37,930 nt of DNA from JBGPRB01 sp964422155 (GCA_964422155.1 CAYQZZ010000014.1:1-37930), one strand, 5' to 3'; shown: positions 7,964 to 16,100, counted from the first letter of the stretch. A program made the numbers and translations. Notes: generated by a model not told the origin, from the sequence alone.

Positions 7964-9157
7964 ATGAACGTAACGAAAAACAAGATAATTGCCGCAATCG
8001 TGGTGATGCTTATTATCGTCTCAGCCTACGCTATGGGAGCGGCGCAGATATTCGTCCCTCAAAAAGCGGTAGCCGACCCCGTTCTGTATAGTGCGGATAC
8101 CGTAACTTCTATCTACGAGAATGTCAGCCCCGCAGTAGTGGAGATAGACACCACGCAACAAGCTCAAGGTTTTTTCAACCCGACTATGAAAGGGATAGGG
8201 TCCGGCTTTCTGGTAGATACCGATGGCTATATCCTTACCAACAACCATGTCGTTGATGGCGCTACGAACGTCAAGGTAACTCTAAAAGGCGGGAACACAG
8301 TCGATGCCAAAGTGGTCGCCACCGATGCCATCGATGACCTGGCTGTAATCAGTGTTGACCCCTCGGCCGTGACGGGGATTACCCCGCTTCAATTCAGTGA
8401 TTCCAGCGTTGTGAAGCCGGGACAGATGGCCATAGCTATTGGCAACCCTTATGGTCTGGATAACACTGTTACCGTCGGTGTTATCAGCGGTTTAAACCGC
8501 AACGTCGGTGGCATGACCGGGATGCTGCAGACTGATGCTGCCATTAATCCGGGGAACTCCGGCGGCCCGTTACTGGACGCGAATGGCCTGGTCATTGGCA
8601 TTAATACGGCTATTGAATCGTCAGCTACCGGTGCCGTAGGTATCGGCTTTGCCGTACCCTCCAATGTTGCCCAGAAAGCTTTACCGGAGCTTAAAGCGGG
8701 TAAGCAGGTAGTTCGCCCATGGATAGGAATCCGCGGCGTAGCGTTAACGCAGACGCTTGCCCAGCAACTTGTCCTCTCTGTCAACCAGGGTGTCTACGTT
8801 GTCTCCGTCAACCCGGGCAGTCCGGCAGAGAAAGCCGGCCTCAAGGGCGGTAATCTGGATACCACCGGCGCTCCCGCTCCAGGGGGAGACATTATCACAG
8901 CCGTCGATGGTAACGCCGTGAGCAGTGTCCAGGACATCTCAAGCTACATCAATACCAAGAATGTCGGCGATAATATCACCTTATCCGTGCTGCGCAACGG
9001 CAGTAACACGGACGTTCAGGTAACGCTGGGAACATGGCCGACCAGCCTTACCCCCGGCGGCTCACCCAGGATTACTCCGCAGCCGCAGCCTCAACCACAA
9101 CCAGGAATACCCGGGCCCGGTTGGCGGCATTTCCGCCAGATTCTTCCCAATGAATAA
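7964..9157 (+). CDS. HtrA/DegP-like membrane-anchored serine protease
   Basis: A 397-residue trypsin-like protease of the HtrA family, which degrades or checks misfolded proteins outside the membrane. Residues 8-28 form a signal anchor. The catalytic triad is visible: His in TNNHVVDG (near 95), Asp in DDLAVI (near 124) and Ser in GNSGGP (near 197). One PDZ domain follows (about 255-355), with VSVNPGSPAEKAGL. The tail is a Pro/Gln run ending in a short basic segment. An AAAGGAG site six bases before the ATG fixes the start. It is a single-gene unit closed by a strong hairpin at 9204-9232. Envelope-stress induction is likely from the family, but the regulator is not identifiable. Confidence 0.93.
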   Translation: MNVTKNKIIAAIVVMLIIVSAYAMGAAQIFVPQKAVADPVLYSADTVTSIYENVSPAVVEIDTTQQAQGFFNPTMKGIGSGFLVDTDGYILTNNHVVDGATNVKVTLKGGNTVDAKVVATDAIDDLAVISVDPSAVTGITPLQFSDSSVVKPGQMAIAIGNPYGLDNTVTVGVISGLNRNVGGMTGMLQTDAAINPGNSGGPLLDANGLVIGINTAIESSATGAVGIGFAVPSNVAQKALPELKAGKQVVRPWIGIRGVALTQTLAQQLVLSVNQGVYVVSVNPGSPAEKAGLKGGNLDTTGAPAPGGDIITAVDGNAVSSVQDISSYINTKNVGDNITLSVLRNGSNTDVQVTLGTWPTSLTPGGSPRITPQPQPQPQPGIPGPGWRHFRQILPNE

Positions 9158-9203
9158 TTGGGAAAGCCGGCAGTTTGCAGGTAATCGAGAGTAAGTAAGT
9201 TCA

Positions 9204-9232
9204 GCAGGGCGCGACGAAATGTCGCGCCCTGC
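9204..9232 (+). terminator. Terminator-like hairpin after the htrA-like gene
   Basis: A perfect 12-bp stem, GCAGGGCGCGAC against GTCGCGCCCTGC, with loop GAAAT. A short T-run (CATTTT) follows. The T-tract is weak but the stem is very stable. Confidence 0.75.
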
Positions 9233-9297
9233 CATTTTCCGAAGGAATTAGACTTACAAATCCGTTTATTTCTTACCACCTCAGTATAGATAAGGAC

Positions 9298-9326
9298 TTG
9301 ACAATAGAACAATTGTTCTATATAAT
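9298..9326 (+). promoter_or_regulatory. SOS-controlled consensus promoter of the mutagenesis cassette
   Basis: A perfect -35 TTGACA (9298-9303), a 17-bp spacer and a perfect -10 TATAAT (9321-9326). The spacer contains GAACAATTGTTC at 9307-9318, which fits the GAAC-N4-GTTC LexA box known from Bacillus and other Gram-positive or Chloroflexota-type SOS systems. LexA bound here would block polymerase directly. Confidence 0.9.
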
Positions 9327-9347
9327 AGATATTTACCAAGGTGAAAC

Positions 9348-10547
9348 ATGAGAGTACTTTGTGTATTGCTGCCGCATTTTCCCTGGAGGTGCGAGGTCCG
9401 GAGGCATCCGGCTATCAAGGACCGACCGGCGATAGCCCTTCAGCTGAAGGATACGGAAGGTTCGCAGAAGCTGGTCCTGGACTTCTCCCCTGGCCTTGAA
9501 GGTTTACGGCCTGATATGTCTCTTCAAGAAGCCCTTGCCCGCCATGGGGAGGTTGAGCTGCTTCTTGCCGATATCCCCTACTACTGGTCTGTCTTCAATG
9601 AGATACTGGACATGCTGGAATCCGCCTCCGGCGGACCGCTGGTTGAAGGCACCGAGCTGGGGTATGCTTATATCGGCGTGGACGGTCTGCAGCTCATTTA
9701 CCCGGACGATAATGCCATCATCAATGGCATACGGGGAGCCATACCTGAGGACTTTGCACCCCGGATGGGGATAGCGGAAAACAAGTTCCTGGCCTATCTG
9801 GCGGCACGGGGCAGCCCTCCGGGCAGCTATCAGATATTGAGCGGTGCCGTCGACTCTTTTCTCAGAGACCTTTCCTGTGACGTCCTGCCGGTATCGGTAA
9901 AGAGCAAGGGTAAATTGCATGATTTCGGGCTGGCTACCCTCGGGCAGGTGGCAGCCATGCCGCCGGGTCCCTTCCAGTCCCAGTTCGGCCCGGAAGGCAA
10001 GATAATATGGGAACTCGCCAGAGGACATGACGATACGCCACTGTACCCCAGGTTTATGGAGGAAGTTATCGAGGAGAGCGCCACGCTGCCTTCGGTAACC
10101 GTCTCCCTGGAAGCCATACTGGCGGCTTTAGAGTCACTGCTGGCACGGCTCTTTGCCGGAAATACTCTTAAGGGAAGGGGCATCCGCAGCCTTACCATAT
10201 GGACCCGTAGCTGGAATTCAGAGCACTGGGAGCGTAACATCAATTTCAAAGAGCCAGTGATGGATACAAGAAGCACCACCTCCCGGATAAAGCGAGTCCT
10301 GGAGAGCTTCCCTCAGCCCGGCCCGGTCGAGCAGGCAGGCATCCGCCTCGGGCGGAACGGGTTGGGTTACCCGCGCGGTCGGCAGAAAAGCCTTTTCTCC
10401 GAGGTCAGGGCTAAAGACCACCTGATGGATGATATCCAGCAGCTGGAGCTCAAACTGGGCAATCCGCAGGTGTACAAGGTAAAGGAGGTCGAACCATGGT
10501 CGAGAATGCCGGAAAGACGCTACGCGCTGACACCTACAAACCGGTAA
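9348..10547 (+). CDS. imuB: ImuB-like, catalytically dead Y-family polymerase subunit
   Basis: A 399-residue Y-family (DinB/ImuB) protein. The first strand reads MRVLCVLLPHFPW, where active polymerases have a metal-binding D in VDMDAFFA. The second acidic site reads YIGVDGL instead of SIDEAYL, so two-metal catalysis looks lost, as in ImuB. Near the C-terminus QKSLF (about 345-350) is a good beta-clamp binding motif, followed by VEPWSRMPERRYAL, typical of ImuB tails. By family, ImuB recruits DnaE2 to the clamp for error-prone lesion bypass. The AAGGTG site and SOS promoter directly precede it. No ImuA/RecA-like partner gene is adjacent. Residues near 90-97 (ESASGGPL) come from a 25-bp repeat shared with the next gene. 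Confidence 0.85.
   Translation: MRVLCVLLPHFPWRCEVRRHPAIKDRPAIALQLKDTEGSQKLVLDFSPGLEGLRPDMSLQEALARHGEVELLLADIPYYWSVFNEILDMLESASGGPLVEGTELGYAYIGVDGLQLIYPDDNAIINGIRGAIPEDFAPRMGIAENKFLAYLAARGSPPGSYQILSGAVDSFLRDLSCDVLPVSVKSKGKLHDFGLATLGQVAAMPPGPFQSQFGPEGKIIWELARGHDDTPLYPRFMEEVIEESATLPSVTVSLEAILAALESLLARLFAGNTLKGRGIRSLTIWTRSWNSEHWERNINFKEPVMDTRSTTSRIKRVLESFPQPGPVEQAGIRLGRNGLGYPRGRQKSLFSEVRAKDHLMDDIQQLELKLGNPQVYKVKEVEPWSRMPERRYALTPTNR
9618..9642 (+). repeat. 25-bp exact repeat, copy 1 (inside imuB)
   Basis: Identical to 10574-10598. The core TCCGCC-TCC-GGCGGA is a palindrome. Both copies are read in the same frame and encode ESASGGPL. Confidence 0.8.
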
Positions 10548-10780
10548 ACATGCCGGAGCCGATGAAGATAGAAGAATCCGCCTCCGGCGGACCGCTGGCC
10601 GTCAGTATAAAGCGGCGGCAGGCCGTCATCGCTATCGAGGATAAATGGCGCATCGACGACGAATGGTGGCGCAAAGAACCGGTAGCACGCCTCTACTACA
10701 ATGTCCTGCTCGCCTCAGGGCAGCGCCTGGTGCTTTATAAAGACCTCTTCAGCAGCGGCTGGTATCAACAGGATTATTAA
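10496..10780 (+). CDS. DUF6504-like small protein of the mutagenesis cassette
   Basis: A 94-residue protein matching the DUF6504 pattern: a short basic strand, then DKWRIDDEWWRKEPVARLYYNV, then a YKDLFSSGWYQQDY ending. In many bacteria this domain is fused to, or lies beside, ImuB or DnaE2. Here it is a separate gene that overlaps the end of imuB by 52 bp in another frame. AAAGGAGG at 10481-10488, inside the imuB coding region, fixes the ATG at 10496. An accessory role in the SOS mutasome is inferred only from association. It carries the second copy of the 25-bp repeat. Confidence 0.75.
   Translation: MVENAGKTLRADTYKPVNMPEPMKIEESASGGPLAVSIKRRQAVIAIEDKWRIDDEWWRKEPVARLYYNVLLASGQRLVLYKDLFSSGWYQQDY
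10574..10598 (+). repeat. 25-bp exact repeat, copy 2 (inside DUF6504 gene)
   Basis: A perfect match to 9618-9642, in the equivalent reading frame, about 0.95 kb away. Confidence 0.8.
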
Positions 10781-10848
10781 GGAGAAAATTCCAAGCACGA
10801 AATCCTAAACTCGAAATACGAAACGGGGATAAAATAACATAATCAACA

Positions 10849-10944
10849 TGTCATTCCCGTGAAAACGGGAATCCAGAAGGGGAAAGGGGGGAGTGGATTC
10901 TGGCCGGAGTTTATCCCGTACGCCGATACGGGGCCAGAATGACA
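10849..10944. repeat. Palindromic repeat, family A variant
   Basis: Starts TGTCATTCCCG and ends CCAGAATGACA, with inner GGAATCCAG and TGGATTCTGG arms. The 3' half contains extra material (TTTATCCCGTACGCCGATACGGGG), so it may be a recombined copy. Confidence 0.8.
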
Positions 10945-10966
10945 TCTGTACTGAATAATCTCCGGT

Positions 10967-11039
10967 TGTCATTCCAGCGAAGGCTGGAATCCAGGGGCGG
11001 AGGTTGGGGGACGGATTCTTCGCTTTGCTCAGAATGACA
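10967..11039. repeat. Palindromic repeat, family A hybrid copy
   Basis: Starts TGTCATTCCAGCGAAGG and ends GCTCAGAATGACA. The left half resembles the CCAGCG subtype and the right half the AAGCG/TTCTTCG subtype, suggesting recombination between subtypes. A further fragment (CCTTCGACTTCGCTCAGGA) lies at about 11084-11102. Confidence 0.8.
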
Positions 11040-11130
11040 GAGGGTTTGATTATTGAATATTGGAATTTGTTTGGTGCTTGTATCCTTCGACTTCGCTCAG
11101 GACAGGTCTTGGTTATTGGTTATTTGACTT

Positions 11131-14100
11131 ATGAACTACGCCGAACTCCACTGCCATAGCTACTACTCTTTTCATGACGGAGCCTCATCGCTGGAGGAGC
11201 TGATGCTGCGGGCAAAAGAGCTGGGCTACCGCGCCCTGGCCATTACCGACCACGATAACCTGTGCGGGGCGATGCGCTTCGCGCATCTCGCCCGTTCCCT
11301 GGAAATGCAGGGTATCATCGGCGCCGAGGTAACCATTAAAAATGGCTATCACCTTACCCTGCTGGCGAAGGACCGTCATGGCTACCGCAACCTGTGCCGC
11401 CTTATCACCGCCGCCCATGCCTCCGGCGAGCGCAATAACCCCGAGTTGCCCCCCGAACTCCTGCCGGAGCATGCGTCAGGACTTATCGCCCTGTCCGGGT
11501 GCCCCCGGGGAGAGCTGTCGCAGCTTTTGGCTAAACCGCACTCTGCCGGGGCAAAAAACCTGATAAGACAATATCTCGACTGGTTCGGCACTGAAAACTA
11601 TTACCTGGAACTCCAGCAGAACCTGGCGTTCGGCGATACGGCGCGCAATATCAGCCTGCTGAAACTGGCTCAGGAAACGGGCGCCAGAGTTGCAGCCACC
11701 GGCAACGTTCACTACCATGTCCGCGAAAGGCATCAGCTCCAGGACTGCCTGGTGGCTATCAGGAACAACCAGAGCCTGGAGGAGACCCACCGGGAAAGGC
11801 GGCCCAACTCCGAGTTTTACCTGCGGCCGGTGCCGGAATTGGAGAGTCTTTTCCGCGATTGCCCCGATGCCCTGTCCAGCACGCTGGAAATCGCCGGACG
11901 CTGCACCCTGGACTTAACGAAAGACCTCAGCTACGCTTTCCCGGACTACCCCGCGCCGGAGGGACATACGCCCCAGAGCTACCTGGAAAAGCTGTGCCAT
12001 GAGGCAGCGATACGGCGTTACGGAGCGATAACCCCTGCCGTGCGCCAGAGGCTGGAGGAGGAGTTCCGCCTGATAAGAAAATATAACCTGGCGGGCTTCC
12101 TCCTTCTCTACCACGAGGTTATCAAGCTCGGGCGGGAGGTGATGATAGACCAGGGGCTGAGCGACCCGTCTCTAACACTGGAGGAAAACCCGCCGGGGAG
12201 AGGCCGCGGCTCATCGGTGGCTTTGCTGGTGGGATACCTCATCGGCCTCTCGCACATCGACCCGCTCAAATACGACCTCTCGCTGGAACGTTTCCTCCCC
12301 GCCGACACCATGACCAACGTGCCGGATATCGACCTCGATTTTCCCCGCAGCATAAGGGAAGACCTCATCCTGCGCACGCACGAAAAATGGGGCTGGGAGC
12401 ACGCTGCCCTTACCGGCACCATCGCCACTTATCAGATTAAAGGGGCCGCCAGAGACCTGGGAAAAGCGCTGGGCCTGCCGGAAGTGGAAATCGACCAGCT
12501 GGCCAAGCAGGCGGACTGGGGCAGCGCTAAAAAGCTCGAGGCAAAGATGCAGAAAATGCCTAATTTCAAAGATAAGACTGACGCCCCGGTATGGCGCGAC
12601 CTGATAAGGCTGGCCGCGGGGCTGGACGGTTTCCCCAAGTATGCGGGGCAGCACCCGGGCGGCATGATACTGTCCTCCACCCCCCTCATCGACATCGTGC
12701 CGGTGCAGAGAGGCGCTATAGAAGGGCGCTACGTCTGCCAGTGGGACAAGGACAGCATCGACGATGCCGGCTTTGTCAAGATAGACTTCCTGGCACTGGG
12801 CGCTCTTTCCCAGCTTCAGGAAGCTATCGAGCTCATCAAGCACCGCACCGGGAAGCGTATCGACCTCTCCCGCATCGACTTCGAGGATGCCGCCGTCTAC
12901 GATATGCTCTGCCGGGGAGATACCATCGGCATCTTCCAGGTGGAGTCGGCGGCCCAGATGCAGACCATCACCCGGCTCAGGCCGAGAAATCTGCTGGACA
13001 TGGCCCATGAGGTGGGCGCGGTGCGGCCCGGCGTAGGCGTCAATCACGGCGTGCAGGAGTATCTGGCACGACGCTGCCGGAGAAAGCCGGTGACCTATGA
13101 CCATCCCCTGGAGCAGCGGGCTCTGGAGCGCACCCTGGGTGTGGTACTATTCCAGGACCAGGTCAACCAGCTGGCGATAGATGTCGCCGGCTTGGCCCCC
13201 AGCGAGGCCGACCGCCTGCGCCGCGCCTTCGGCAGGAAGCACAACGAAGAGCTCATCGAGCAGTACCGGCAAAAGTTCCTCGCCGGAGCCAAAAGCAGAG
13301 GTGTCAGCGAAGAAGCCGCGGAAAAAGTCTTTAAAAAGTTCAACGGCCTGTACATGTTCCCGGAGTCGCATGCCTTCGCCTTCGGGGTGACGGCTTATCA
13401 GGCGGCCTGGTTGAAATATCACTACCCCCTGGAGTTCTTCGTGGCCATCTTCAACCAGCAGCCCATGGGATTCTATAATCTGGAAACTTTGAAGGAAGAT
13501 GCCAAAAGACACGGCATAACTGTCTTGAATCCCGATATAAATAAGAGCCAGGCTAAATGCACGATAGAAAGCGGAGATTGTTTATTAACCCATCCCCCTG
13601 AGAGACCGTCCGAAAATGTCATTCTGACCCTTCGGCTGAAGGGGAAGAATCCGTTCCACACACAGACGGATTCTTCAGTCGCTACGCTCCTTCAGAATGA
13701 CAGTTTGGTAAAAAAGCGTGTTCGGACAGCCTCAGAAGTTGATAAACAACATCGAGAGGGCGGCGCACTGCGCCTTGGGTTCCTGAATGTCCTGGGGCTG
13801 GGGGAGGTTTCCGCCCGGGCGATAGAAGAAGGGAGGGGAAAACCGGGGGCGTTCATAAGCATCGGGGAATTCCTGGAGCGCACCGGCGTACTGGAGGAGG
13901 TAGCCCTTAACCTGGCGGGGGCCGGGGCTTTCGATAGCCTTGAGCCGAACCGCAGAAAAGTAAAGTGGGAAATCGGGCTTAGATACAGGCCGATAAACTC
14001 TCAGCTTCCCCTCCCGCTTCCTGTGGAGCAGGACATCGTGGAGCTGGCCGCCCCTACCGACTGGGAGCAGATGAAGGAAGAGTACAACGTGCTCAGCCTC

Positions 14101-14457
14101 TTTCCCGCCGGGCATATTATGGCCCGCCTACGCCCGCGTTTCAACGGCGGTTTCTGCACCAGCCAGGACATCGACAAACTGAGAGATGGCGCCGCGGTGA
14201 CGACCGCCGGACTGGTCATCCGCCGGCAGAGGCCGCAGGGTAAAGTGGTCTATATCACCCTGGAGGACGAGTTCGGCCATATTCCGTGCATGGTCTTCTC
14301 GAAGGTGTACGAGCGCCATGAGCATAAATTCAAAGCGCCCTTCCTGGTGGTAAAGGGAAGGCTCACCAGGCGCGAGGGGACCCACAACGTGGTCGTTACC
14401 CAGGTGAAACCGTTCAGCGCTCTGGATAAGGTCCCGCAGTCCAAGGACTGGAGATGA
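11131..14457 (+). CDS. dnaE2: DnaE2-type error-prone DNA polymerase III alpha subunit
   Basis: A 1108-residue C-family polymerase. The N-terminal PHP domain (about 1-210) keeps metal ligands HCH (7-9) and TDHDN (near 40). The palm carries PDIDLDFP (about 398-405) and VKIDFLALG (near 550), the three catalytic aspartates. The C-terminus has helix-hairpin-helix and OB regions (LGFLNVLGLGEV; VVYITLEDEFGHIPC). Length, lack of the long tau-binding tail, and SOS/ImuB context favour DnaE2 over replicative DnaE. The PHP fold begins at the ATG, but there is no Shine-Dalgarno site; the 350 bp upstream are repeats, so expression may rely on read-through or leaderless initiation. About 57 codons (13578-13749) are an in-frame palindromic repeat between CTIESG and GALRLG, absent from the family pattern. 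Confidence 0.88.
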   Translation: MNYAELHCHSYYSFHDGASSLEELMLRAKELGYRALAITDHDNLCGAMRFAHLARSLEMQGIIGAEVTIKNGYHLTLLAKDRHGYRNLCRLITAAHASGERNNPELPPELLPEHASGLIALSGCPRGELSQLLAKPHSAGAKNLIRQYLDWFGTENYYLELQQNLAFGDTARNISLLKLAQETGARVAATGNVHYHVRERHQLQDCLVAIRNNQSLEETHRERRPNSEFYLRPVPELESLFRDCPDALSSTLEIAGRCTLDLTKDLSYAFPDYPAPEGHTPQSYLEKLCHEAAIRRYGAITPAVRQRLEEEFRLIRKYNLAGFLLLYHEVIKLGREVMIDQGLSDPSLTLEENPPGRGRGSSVALLVGYLIGLSHIDPLKYDLSLERFLPADTMTNVPDIDLDFPRSIREDLILRTHEKWGWEHAALTGTIATYQIKGAARDLGKALGLPEVEIDQLAKQADWGSAKKLEAKMQKMPNFKDKTDAPVWRDLIRLAAGLDGFPKYAGQHPGGMILSSTPLIDIVPVQRGAIEGRYVCQWDKDSIDDAGFVKIDFLALGALSQLQEAIELIKHRTGKRIDLSRIDFEDAAVYDMLCRGDTIGIFQVESAAQMQTITRLRPRNLLDMAHEVGAVRPGVGVNHGVQEYLARRCRRKPVTYDHPLEQRALERTLGVVLFQDQVNQLAIDVAGLAPSEADRLRRAFGRKHNEELIEQYRQKFLAGAKSRGVSEEAAEKVFKKFNGLYMFPESHAFAFGVTAYQAAWLKYHYPLEFFVAIFNQQPMGFYNLETLKEDAKRHGITVLNPDINKSQAKCTIESGDCLLTHPPERPSENVILTLRLKGKNPFHTQTDSSVATLLQNDSLVKKRVRTASEVDKQHREGGALRLGFLNVLGLGEVSARAIEEGRGKPGAFISIGEFLERTGVLEEVALNLAGAGAFDSLEPNRRKVKWEIGLRYRPINSQLPLPLPVEQDIVELAAPTDWEQMKEEYNVLSLFPAGHIMARLRPRFNGGFCTSQDIDKLRDGAAVTTAGLVIRRQRPQGKVVYITLEDEFGHIPCMVFSKVYERHEHKFKAPFLVVKGRLTRREGTHNVVVTQVKPFSALDKVPQSKDWR
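13578..13749. repeat. Palindromic MITE-like element inserted in frame inside dnaE
   Basis: The core at 13617-13702 is a family A copy: TGTCATTCTGA...AAGAATCCGT...ACGGATTCTTCAGTCG...TTCAGAATGACA. Outside it lie further nested inverted arms: GTCCGAA/TTCGGAC (13608-13614, 13721-13727), CTGAG/CTCAG (13598-13602, 13731-13735) and TTGTTTATTAAC/GTTGATAAACAA (13578-13589, 13738-13749). The dnaE frame stays open throughout. Confidence 0.85.
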
Positions 14458-14463
14458 ACCACT

Positions 14464-15189
14464 TTAATCGCTGAGGGCGAACTTCAGATAGCTAGCTACC
14501 GCAACCGCCGCCGTCGCCACCCGCAGCACCGTATCCCCCAGCGATACCGCCAGGAAACCGTTACCTAAAGCCAGCGCCACTTCCTCCGTCGTAAAGTCCC
14601 CCTCCGGCCCTATCAGTACGATGATATTCTTCGGTCGGGATTCTGCCAGAACGTCTTTTATTAACCTTCTCTCACCGGACAGGTTAGGTATTAATTTAAG
14701 GTCGTAGTTTCCAGCTTTTAAAACCACATCTTCAAAACGGGTCAACGGCTCGACTAAAGGAATCCGGCTTTGCTGGCTCTGCTGCGCGGCGCTTTGAGCG
14801 ATTTTCCTCCACCGTTTCAGCCTGGACTCTGTCTTAACGTCATCCAGCTTTACCACCACTCTCTCTGTCCACATGGGAATAATGCGCTCTACCCCGAGCT
14901 GCGTTAGATAGTCGATAATATCGTCCATCCGGCTGCCTTTAGGGATGGCACAGGCCACCGTAAGACTTGTTTTATGATTGCGGGACGACTTTATGGGTGT
15001 GACTTTCAGTTCGGCCTGCTTTCTTTCCATCTTAGTAATCACACCAGCATACTCTTTTCCCTTGCTATCGAAGACGATGACCTCATCATCAACTTTTAAA
15101 CGCAGAACATCCCTCAGATGGTGCAGCTGTTCGGAATCCGAAAGATAAACCTTATCTCCATCGATATGGTCGATATAAAAGCGGTACAT
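14464..15189 (-). CDS. rsmE: 16S rRNA (uracil-1498-N3)-methyltransferase, RsmE family
   Basis: A 241-residue SPOUT-class methyltransferase that methylates U1498 of 16S rRNA using S-adenosylmethionine. An N-terminal PUA-like domain (1-70; HHLRDVLRLKVDDEV) precedes the SPOUT domain. Family motifs are present: CAIPKGSRMDDIIDYLTQLGV (about 92-112), RWRKIAQSAAQQSQQSRIP, IGPEGDFTTEEV (near 195) and LGDTVLRVATAAVAV in the knot. The length is normal. The gene is convergent with dnaE, with only 6 bp between stop codons and no obvious terminator. It is a housekeeping gene unrelated to its neighbours. Confidence 0.95.
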   Translation of the reverse strand: MYRFYIDHIDGDKVYLSDSEQLHHLRDVLRLKVDDEVIVFDSKGKEYAGVITKMERKQAELKVTPIKSSRNHKTSLTVACAIPKGSRMDDIIDYLTQLGVERIIPMWTERVVVKLDDVKTESRLKRWRKIAQSAAQQSQQSRIPLVEPLTRFEDVVLKAGNYDLKLIPNLSGERRLIKDVLAESRPKNIIVLIGPEGDFTTEEVALALGNGFLAVSLGDTVLRVATAAVAVASYLKFALSD

Positions 15190-15270
15190 ATGGCCGAATT
15201 ATATAACCTTCAGGAATAAAGTGCTATTTTTTACCAATATTACATCGCTATGTTTCAGGTAATGTATGAG

Positions 15271-15342
15271 CCGCTCGTGGTGAGCCTGTCGAACCATAGG
15301 CGGTATACTCGCTTCGCCCTTCGACAAGCTTAGGGCGAGCGG
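15271..15342. repeat. Palindromic repeat, family B (CCGCTCG...CGAGCGG)
   Basis: Arms CCGCTCGTGGTGAGCCTGTC and GACAAGCTTAGGGCGAGCGG pair imperfectly around a ~30-bp loop. A second copy is at 24808-24877. Non-coding. Confidence 0.85.
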
Positions 15343-15376
15343 TGAGAAGCTGCTTTTAATTTATTGCTAAACAACT

Positions 15377-15874
15377 TCATGTTTCAGGCAGAAGCGGCAG
15401 TTCTCCTTCTATGCCAAGCTCCTTAAGAGCTTCAGTAAATAATATTAATAAACAAACCCGTAGCTGTTCTCGTTGTTCGTCAGATAATGAAGACATGATG
15501 TCGTGGATTAAATCCTGCCCCATTACCTGCTGGCAGACTTCTCGCCCCTTTTTCGTTATTGAAATCCTGACGACATTGCCTCTTTTTTTATCCTTCTTTT
15601 TCGTAACAAGCCCGTTCTTCTGCATTCTGATAATAAGTTCAGACACCGAGTGAGGTTCCAGAAAAAGGCGGCGTGATAACGCTGCCGGCGTTACCTGTCC
15701 CTTAAGTGCCCAGATAGACACCAGAGCCGCGGCTTGATTGGGATGAAGATATTGCCCTACTTTTTTATGCCTGACCTTGGATATCGCTGCCCTGGTCTGG
15801 GAAAGTAATAACCACAATTTGTAATAATCGTCTAAAACCGGCGTTTCCCCTATGTTCTCCTTGCCCTCTCTCAT
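15377..15874 (-). CDS. MarR-family transcriptional regulator
   Basis: A 165-residue winged-helix regulator. The pattern is typical of MarR: ALVSIWALKGQVTPAALSRRLFLEPHSVSELIIRMQKNGLVTKKKDKKRGNVVRISITKKGREV (about residues 50-115), with recognition helix SVSELIIRMQKNG and a basic wing KKDKKRGN. Flanking helices would form the dimer interface. A GAGGAA site precedes the ATG. It is divergent from the FAD/Fe-S operon across 226 bp that contain palindromes and a promoter, so repression of that operon (and itself) in response to a small ligand is the simplest inference. The ligand cannot be predicted. Confidence 0.9.
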   Translation of the reverse strand: MREGKENIGETPVLDDYYKLWLLLSQTRAAISKVRHKKVGQYLHPNQAAALVSIWALKGQVTPAALSRRLFLEPHSVSELIIRMQKNGLVTKKKDKKRGNVVRISITKKGREVCQQVMGQDLIHDIMSSLSDEQREQLRVCLLILFTEALKELGIEGELPLLPET

Positions 15875-15965
15875 ACATTCCTCAATAGGTATAAGTGAAA
15901 TTTATATCCTATTTGTTAAACAGAAAACTCTGTACCATCAGATAATAGTCCTAACGGGTAGTCCC

Positions 15966-16059
15966 GTCAACATTTTATGGGTCAATATCCAGTATACGGG
16001 TTGACAACATTCAGGGGTCAATGGCATAATTGGTGATAATCGTACTACGATGTTATAAC
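15966..16059 (+). promoter_or_regulatory. Promoter and candidate MarR operators of the FAD/Fe-S operon
   Basis: TTGACA (16001-16006), an 18-bp spacer and CATAAT (16025-16030) form a promoter for the gene at 16101. Just downstream lie palindromes ATCGT-ACT-ACGAT (16039-16051) and GTTATAAC (16052-16059). Two imperfect direct repeats (GTCAACATT...GGGTCAAT at 15966-15986, GACAACATT...GGGTCAAT at 16003-16022) overlap the upstream side. The palindromes over the start point are the best operator candidates. Confidence 0.6.
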
Positions 16060-16100
16060 GATTTAGCCATTATTATGTTAACTGAGAAAGGAGGCTGTGG

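Noticed and set aside
9504..10028. 174-codon minus-strand ORF opposite imuB
   Set aside because: A shadow frame of imuB with no domain and no promoter.
10849..11039. Possible CRISPR array
   Set aside because: The repeats are palindromic, 70-100 bp, varied, and lack regular unique spacers; no cas genes are present.
12211..13104. 297-codon minus-strand ORF opposite dnaE
   Set aside because: A long antisense frame is expected in GC-rich coding DNA. It is low-complexity, lacks a ribosome site, and dnaE fully explains the region.
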